Assembly (NCBI GenBank): GCA_020650975.1
Contig: JAIPMN010004756.1
Location: forward strand, 1-21,454
DNA from: Apostichopus californicus
Lineage: Eukaryota; Echinodermata; Holothuroidea; Aspidochirotida; Stichopodidae
DNA: 21,454 nt
Direction of reading: 5' to 3'
Position 1 is the first letter of the stretch, and each line of letters begins with the position of its first letter. The translations under genes and the position numbers were made by a program. Below the pieces are notes generated by a model, which saw only the letters and a list, made by a program, of their open reading frames with translations, ran no database searches and had not been told where the DNA came from. Below are positions 9,701 to 18,700 of this stretch, one piece after another.

Positions 9701-12700
9701 GCTGTTCATGTTTTTTTTCTTTGGCAAATGTAAACCAAACTTACTCCAAGATTTCAAACATCATAATGGTGACATTTATGCTACAAAGTGACAATAATAT
9801 TCATGCAGGTGTCATTCAAGTCATGACAGTTGCAGCAGAGAAATTACAAACAGTTCCTTTTGCAGATGGGTAGCATATTAAAAGGAGAGTTAAGCCAAGG
9901 GATGGGGGAAGTTCCCTAGGGAATTGGGATGGGGCAAATTCCCCCCCACCCCAGTGTTTGGTTCCCCCACAAAAAATTCCACGGCCAAACAGAAAAAAGG
10001 TTTGACTTCTACGAACTATCATTTTGCTATGTCTATCTCCAAGATTCTGCAGATGTGAAGCTGATACAGGCACTGGAAAACAAGAATAGTACAATTCTTC
10101 AGGGGGGGGGGGGGACCCTATGACAACCCCTGGTGCCACACGATATGGTTTGCTCTTTCAAGCATTTTTTTGTATCCCAGTAAGATTTTCTCACACTTTT
10201 TGTACCAGATTTGTTCACCAGCAAGTAGAGGAATCAACTCTCCCACCCCCACCTCTCTACCTACCCCCTCTTAGAATGGTTACATGATCAAGTTTCTATT
10301 TACCAGGAGCGCCTCCGCCATTTGGATTGACATTTGGGTCAGCCTGCCCACCAGATCTGAAATGTAAATGAAAGCATTTGTTTATCTAAATGTCCTGTTA
10401 ATCTGATGGATGATTACTGTCCTACAAATTGTTGGTCTTATTTCCTTACCCACCCTACCCTACCCTACCCTACCCAAAACTACCCTACCCTACTATAACC
10501 AACACTACCCTACCCTACCCAACACTACCCCACCCCAGCGACAGCCCTACCAATTACACATGTAGCACAACATTGTAACTAATGTTATTCAATGATTGGG
10601 TTAAAGAAAGACACATAAGTTACCCACCAAATATTAGATTTGCATTTACTTATCACACAAGAATCAAGTTACATTTCAGAACCAATACTTAATTTGAGTA
10701 ACCGGGTGACAACCGGGTTCAATCATAGAATTTACTCTGCCTCTCCTTCTTCATGAATGATGAATTAAGTACACTGATAAACCAAGAATGACTACTTTTG
10801 TGGAAAATAATTACACCAAATATTAATATAATCTGATAATGAACACTATTTACACCATAAATCACAATCATTCTTTGAGGTGCACTATTTTACACCAAAG
10901 TAAGACTATACTTCTTGAAGGACACTAATGCACCACAAATCATGATCCCTTTTCAAGTGCACTATTATCCACCAAAATACGACTATACTTTTTGAAGGAC
11001 ACTAATGCACCACAAATCACCATCATTTTGCAAGTGCACTATTATCCACCAAGTACGGCTATACTTTTTGAAGGACACTAATGCACCACAAATCATGATC
11101 CCTTTTCAAGTGCACTATTATCCACCAAAATACGACTATACTTTTTGAAGGACACTAATGCACATCAAATCACAATCATTTTGCAAGTGCACTATTATCC
11201 ACCAAGTACGACTATACTTTTTGAAGGACACTAACGCACCACAAACCTCGATCACTTTTTTAAGTTCACTGTTATACACCAAGTATGACTGTACTTTCTG
11301 ATTGACACTAATAAAGGTATAAGTTTTGAGGACACTAAGTACACCACATCACTATAATTTTCGAGGACTCTATTACACGAGATATTACAATACACTTTTC
11401 TGAAGTTAACAACATATACTGATACTAACAACATACCACTGTAGCTCTTTAAGTACACTAATATACAAACCACCAAAGACCAGTTTCACTGTCGTTATTA
11501 ATGTCTGTAGTTACCGCTTTTGCTTCCAATAATATACAATAAATTATGTGTAAAGATGGCATGGCGTATGGCTTACTTGCAAACATCTCCTGTACAACCT
11601 TCCTGGGTGGGTTGACAAGGACAGGACTTGCTACATGTTGCTCCATAAAAGGTCTCCGTACAAGTGCAATTCGGTACTAAGACAGAACCCACAACTGTAA
11701 AAACAGAGCAACAAACATGATTCATGGAAAAGATAAGACTTAATTAAAAAATATTCAATTACCATGGTAATCTAAAAATAAGCCTATATATATATTTGAT
11801 ATGGATTCTTCACACTTCATTAAAAGTTGGTCTTTCCCAACCCCTCCTACCTACCGCCAATCCCTCACCATTATCCCCTGCCCCCCCCTCCCACCCCATC
11901 TGGAAAGAAGATTGCAACACGATTGCTGTACTTTGCTTCTGATTGTAGCTTTGAATTCTAACCTGGGCCATTAATATTCACAAATATGGACAAATAAATA
12001 TTATAAATACAATTTTTCATTAAATGATTAGGACAACAGTTTGAATCCTTCTATGACTGCCTCAGACCGATCGATTAGTGACAGAGAAACATTCCCCGAA
12101 TATTTGGTCCATAGTTTTGACCGAACATCTGAAGTATTTAATACCCGAGTTTGCAATTGATCAAACTTGCACAACCACGTGGAGAGTAAAACAAGCGAGT
12201 ATCAACAAATTCATCCCACAACTTTCGTGTGATTCTCACCGCTGGGCAATCACTTTTTATGGTCGGTATTAAGAGGAACCTCACGCAAAGATTACTAAAA
12301 TTGGAAAAAAAAATTCAATATGACTTTCGCTTGTTATTTTGAAAAGTAACATGGTGCTTTGCCTGCCAAAGAAAGAGCTGCATAAATTAAGATGGGAGTT
12401 TCAATTCAAGAGCACCAAATTTTCCATTTTTGATTCTCCCCTCCCTTTGATCAAAATACTCTCTCAAACTTTTTGGAAAACTTACCGTTGACTATGCAGG
12501 TACCGCCGTTTTGACAGTAGTCTTTACAAACGTCTGTATTGTCAAACTGACAGTGCTCTCCGGCATAGTTACGCGGGCAATCGCAGATGTCCAATTCACA
12601 CTTGCCACCGTTTTGGCAGAGTCCTTCCTCGCAATACTTGTGATCACACTTGGGGCCCTTGAATCCATCTTTACACCTGTCAAGATCAAAAGAAATTTGG

Positions 12701-15700
12701 AAGTTAGACACGGCCGCTAGTCTTTCCGTTCCGTCGTTCTGTTCGTTTTTCACAGATCCATTTATGAATGTTGCTTTCTTGCCGGTCACCGCACGGTGAG
12801 GTCGGCAGACCGCGAGCTACACGTACCGCTGGGATGCAACCTGAATGAACCCGATTGTCGATCGTGACCGTGCGTCTTGACGAAGCGGCCACGAACCGCG
12901 GTCTTATCACTGACCGTTGCACGATGAAGAAACGACGAGTGCATACGCACTGGACGGCCGTCTTCCGCTAACGACCGGGTGCTCGTATTATTATACTCGC
13001 AGAAATACTTCCCTGTGATTGGCTACATTTTGTGAGACTGGGCAGTCGAAGTCATGAACCGCTGCGCAATCAACTGCAAGTCGAGAGGACACGAGATGTT
13101 GCGTTTCCCCCGAATGAATCGTACGCCGCTGAAAAACTGTGATAAGTTGTGATCCGATATCCTAACGTACTCAAGCCCCGACTATCCACGATGTTTTCAA
13201 TGTTACGATGGACGATTGAGTTGACACAATATTCTACTACCTAATGTAAGTGTTGACGGACAGCAATGTGTTCACTTTGGAGGGTAGTACTGAGGTAACA
13301 ATGGCGATGGTGGATATACCAAAAACTTAGTAGGTTTTTATAGAGAGTAATTGGCACCAATGAGAATAAAACTGTGACTCTTTGGTTCTACAAAAGAGCA
13401 AAAACACTGTATGATTGGAGAGGGACATGAGATTGTTATTTCAAATGTCTAACAAAGGAATAACTCTGAGATAAAAAGGGAGTGACGGGGGATGGGGGGG
13501 AGTGGGAGGATAGTGGAGGGGTGAGATACTTACGTGCATGTTGGATCCCGACCAAAAAGGTCACAAGTTCCTCCATTTTGGCAGTATCCATCACAAATAT
13601 CAATAGGTTCATCTTGATGAGAATCACATGGAAAAAAAAGAAGGTAAAAAAAAAAAAAATTTGTTATATGTTATTAAATCAAGAGGAAGATAATTTCTGT
13701 ACCAAAGTAAAAAGAGTTGGGGTATGGGAGGTGAAGTGGGGGGGGGGATGGTCTTCTAATCTAAAAAACAAAAACAGATGAATACTATTAAAATATGAAT
13801 TGATGTTATGACACACAAAAAAGGCAGCAGATACATATGGGATTCCCGAATGTTACAATAACTAGAAAATTGACAAAAAGCCACCAAACCGAGTGAAAGT
13901 GGTCTTTAATCGAAATAACAATATCAATATCAACAACATGACTTTTTTGTCCAAACGAGGGTGTTCCTTTATAAGGTTAACAAGACAAACTGAGAAGTGA
14001 TACCAAAAACAAGCAGATTGGGAGGGTGGTTGGGAGGGTGGTTGGGAGGGTGGTTGGGAGGGTGGTTGGGAGGGGGGTTGTGGAGAGTTGGCAGTGGTGA
14101 TGCTTTCAGGTAAAATTAAAAGCAAAAACAAAGCAAACCAATGGGAGTTTCTCTCCTTAAATATGCATAAATGTCATAAAACATAAATACAAAAGTGTAA
14201 AACTGTGAACCCACTCTCAGACAATAACTGGAATCTGTGAGTACATGGCTGTGATCCTTTCCTCCTTTTCAGGGAATATTTCTTCTTGAAACAAGACAGG
14301 AAGTATTACAAGTAGTTAATTTAAGAGCCATCCGTGTAGCCTCCTGATACACATCACCATTTTAGAGTGTTAAAGACTTGATACAAGAAAAAACATTTCC
14401 AAAAGGTATTTTCCCCAAAGATTTTTTTTACCAGATGTTAAAACAGTGTTCGCTTTACACAAAATAACAGGAAGCAGCAAACAACAATGACCAGTAAAAA
14501 GGACCTGGACTTTTCTAGAATATAACGATGACATTTAAAACCCGATTGCTGTCCAGCAATTACGGCCATCAACACTGTTTGCCAACATCCATGTGTAAAT
14601 ACCTCTCTATGTTATTTACCCCTTCTTTTTCTTTTAATGTATATTTGAAAATGGAAAAACAAAAATCAATAAAAAAAATAAACCCTTTAAGTTTCTTATA
14701 CTTTACCTGTTGGGGGGAGAGGACATTCCTCAGAGCCATTTAAACATTGACAAGAGTACTGGCTGACATCGGACGAGATCAAACAGAACTGGTTTGCACT
14801 GCAGGTGGATTTCTTGCACGGGTTTCCTATTTCTGAGTAAGTCAAACCAAGAAGAGAACAAAGAATGGATTGGTTTCAACACCGAAAGAAACCGTGACGT
14901 CTTCACTCTTCAATTATTGCAGTTGACCAGACCTTGTACCAAACTTACTGGGTTGGAGAGCATATGTCAAAATGAAGACATCGTCCCAGATATATTTTGT
15001 TTGTTCTCCTCCTTCAACTAAACGAAGGTTAAAGAGCGAGCGATATTTACTTGACTAGTTACGATCGATCAAGAACAATCAATCTAACAAATGCTTTTTC
15101 ACGTAATTTAAATTACTAATCGTGTGGGAGGAGGGGACCATTTTTTATTCCCTCCCACCTCCCCTCTTACACCATAGACCTTTTTTGAAATGAGGATAGT
15201 TCTATTAATCTAGTATTAGCCAATTCTTTTAAACCTCTTCAACAAGAGAATCAATAATACCACAAGTCCACCGATAAATTTAGAAAGGAGCAACAGAGAC
15301 GTAAACCGGGCAGGTGGCAGTTTTTTTTCTTATCTTTTATCTTGATGACGTATTTGTCGTTGATATATTGGTTTATACCCCTATCTCCTTGACGATATTG
15401 TAAATGTTCAACTTTTGAACGCAACCTGCTGTGTACACCACCTTCTTCTGTTTTTGTGGAAAACAAGGCCCCCTATTAATCATGAAAAATCATAAAAAAT
15501 CATAAAAAAATCATAAAAAATCATAAAAAATCATAATAAATCTTAAAAAATTATAAAAAAATCATAAAACCTGAATGCCAAATATGTTTGGTTCTCCCCC
15601 TTACCCTGTTGTTGCTTCTGATCCTGAAAGACGACTAGCCCCGCAGGTCTAGCTAGCCCCTTCATCAAGATGGTGAACCGCGCACGGTACGGCCCATCCT

Positions 15701-18700
15701 TGTTGTATTTATCCATGAAGAATATCCCGTTCTCGAGGTAGGTCGTGCCGTATAGAAAACTCTCAAAGACGTCTATCGAAAACGCGGGAGCGAGGTCTGG
15801 TGAGCGGAGAAACAGTCGAGACTCGAGATGGAAATTTCATTTAGCGATGTGACGGCAGGTTAAATATATGAAGTCTTTATCGTACCACTCGTCGGATTAT
15901 ATTCTTACATATTGCAGGACTGCCACATACTCTTGTACCCGACTGCATACAGGAAATTTTTGCGAAAGGTACGTACTTTTTTTTTTTTAATATCAAAATT
16001 CTTTTTTGTTTTACAGAGGATGGGTGGAGGCACACAAGCTGTAGAAACAGCATCTGCAGTCCCCAAAGCCACATTTATTAGCGAGTTGGGCAAACAAATT
16101 CTGTCGAAGATAATTTTCCATTCTTACACAGCTACGTACCACACCATCTGCTCACAGCTGATGGTCTAACAGCATAACACAATAGAAAGGACTAATCATG
16201 TGTAAACCGCCCCCCCCCCCAAAAAAAAGTGGGAAATTTCAACCTATTTTGTTTATCTGTCGAACCATCTTTATTTCAAATGAAATTTTTACTTGTTAAG
16301 ATCGCCTACGGTTCTACGGGAAATCAACAGCATCAAGAAATTCAACAAAGCCACTCCAAGAGTAGGCAGATTTTTGCCAGGCAAGGAGACTAGAAATGAA
16401 TACCTTACGAGGTTAGATTTCAAAGCTGGCAACCAAATCGTGTAATAGAAGTAGACTTCACAGAAGACACACAAACCTGTCACTTACCTCTTGGAAACTT
16501 TTTCACCACGGCAACGTTTCCCCCGCGTAGGTCCGATGAGCCGATATATCTCATTTTGGGATCGGCCCAGTACAGGCGGTCGCCGTAGTAGTCTATGGCC
16601 AGCCCTGTAGGCCAGATGAGGTCTCCGATCGGTAATCTTACAAGATCGCTACCACCCATCGATGCAGAGTATATCGATGCATTTCGCAGGGTTGTAAAGA
16701 AAAGTTTTCTGTGTGGCCGTAGAAAAAGAAAAAAAGAAATGACGTCAATCTCTGCAGAGACAAATTTAGCTATATTTTGGTCTTCCAGAATCTGGTTGAC
16801 TTTTGATGACTTCTAGAGTAAAAAAACTGTCATTTTTGGTTCCGGGTATTCCTGCTTCTAGGAAGGAGTAAGAATCTTAAGGGTACCCTCCTCACCCTAC
16901 CCTTATGGTGGTAACAAAACCACCATTTAAGTCCTCAAACTACAGCTTCTAGTTTTCCATGACAACCGTGAATATAATAGGCTAGAAAGAGCTAGAGAAG
17001 GCTAGGCTTGTCGAGGCTATCCTTTCCAAGACTGGAGTATGCAAACCTTCATAACACACAGGTTAAAACAAACTTGCATTCAGCCTACCATATCTACCCT
17101 ACGCAACCAGACAACGAGACAGCGATATTAACAAGCTGTTGGGTTTCTTTTTGATTTTGGTGTACCAAAACTCATATTTATGTCATTTGAAGTCACTATC
17201 CCTAGAAATCACCATATTTTAAAACAGTTAAGAAACGAGACGAGACGAGTGCGATGGGGATGTGGTATAGTCGTCTCCCACCGATGCCTTTTAACCTAAC
17301 GAAGCGATTGTGTCGATTACTATGAATATGACTGACCCTGTCCTTGGATGTAGCCTGATCGCAAACGGATCTTCCACTTGACCTTTGAAGAGAGTGACGG
17401 CCTTGTTAGACACGAGGTCCAGAACCCCGATTGCATTCCTACCGGCATCCGTCCAGTACAGTCTCTGGGTGACCCAGTCCACAGCGATGTGCTTCGGTTT
17501 AGCCATTTCACTAACCTGATAATTCAATGGATCAGATGCAATGCCTTATATCCTGCAGTTATTTCTATTATCTTAAATAGAATGACAGGGACGATCTGCT
17601 TAAACAGATGGCTTGCTAATGCAAAGTGAAATATGAAAAGGGAAAAACATGCCCTGTAGAGGGACTTCATAGCTCCCTTTAAGACACACTTAACTAAAGG
17701 ATTGCTACTCTCCCCCCACCCCCCCACCACCCACCCACCGCAACCCACTATTTCAGGACAATCAAGAGAAAAGACGAGCAAGGCTGCAAAGCATCCAACC
17801 CCCTCCCACACCCCCCCGACTCCCCAAAAGAAACACTGCCATTCTAATTGTTTAATAGCGAGCTAGGAGTATTATGATACTCTGCTATGCACTGACGTTC
17901 ATTTTTCACAGTCGGCGGTTGGACTTGTTTGTAACATAACTACAGCAGCCTTTACAATTTGGGGATTTCAGCCAAACTCTTCCCATAGACAACTTTAATG
18001 TAGACTCTTTAAGGCTTTTCAAATGTCTCAAATTTTTTACCTGTTGCAAGACTCCACTGGCGGCCGACTGACTCGGAGCACCGGAGCCCGTCTCTCTCAT
18101 GAATCTCGGAGTCGTTGAGCCCCGTAACTGAAAGCTTCCGACCGTTTTGTTCGACGACATCAGCACGTACGCCGAGGTGCTGGCGACGTTGACGTCGATG
18201 GAATCTAGCCGCATGCCTGAGAAGGTTTGCACCTGGCTGTACGGTCTGATTCTCCTGGGCGCGGCGAACTTCAGAAACCTTGAGAATGCAGAGTACTGAT
18301 AAACTTTCAGCACGGAAGACTCGTCGACGACCAGCAGGAAAGGTGGCGAGCCTGAAATTCAAAGGCATCATTTGGTTTGAGTTACAAATTATTGCTGCTT
18401 TTCTTCCGAGCGACTTGTCCACTTTTTTAAGTGGATGTTATAAGTGTGTTGCTATTTGACTTGATTTATATTCTTCTTTTCTTGACTGGGATAGATTACG
18501 ACGATCCTTACGCGGTTTGGGTTATTCACGAATGACAATACTTAACCTGTCTCCTCTTCATATGCACTCCTGATCTACCAAGCCTATGACAATAAATAGT
18601 AAAAGGATGAACCAAAGGCAGGTTTCCTTTCCTGGCTGTGAAACCTCTCGGACAGAATGTAGTCAAGACACGAGCGAGTGAAAATCCATGTTAGATAAAT

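Noticed and set aside
10449..10531. Interstitial telomere repeat
   Set aside because: The unit is the pentamer CCCTA, not the hexamer CCCTAA, and it is frequently interrupted.
14020..14131. Minus-strand frame with QPPS repeats
   Set aside because: Produced by the 12-bp microsatellite; not joined in phase to flanking exons.
16299..16443. Plus-strand frame with a basic composition ([20 protein letters not shown])
   Set aside because: No start codon, upstream TGA, no recognised family; lies in an LRP1 intron.
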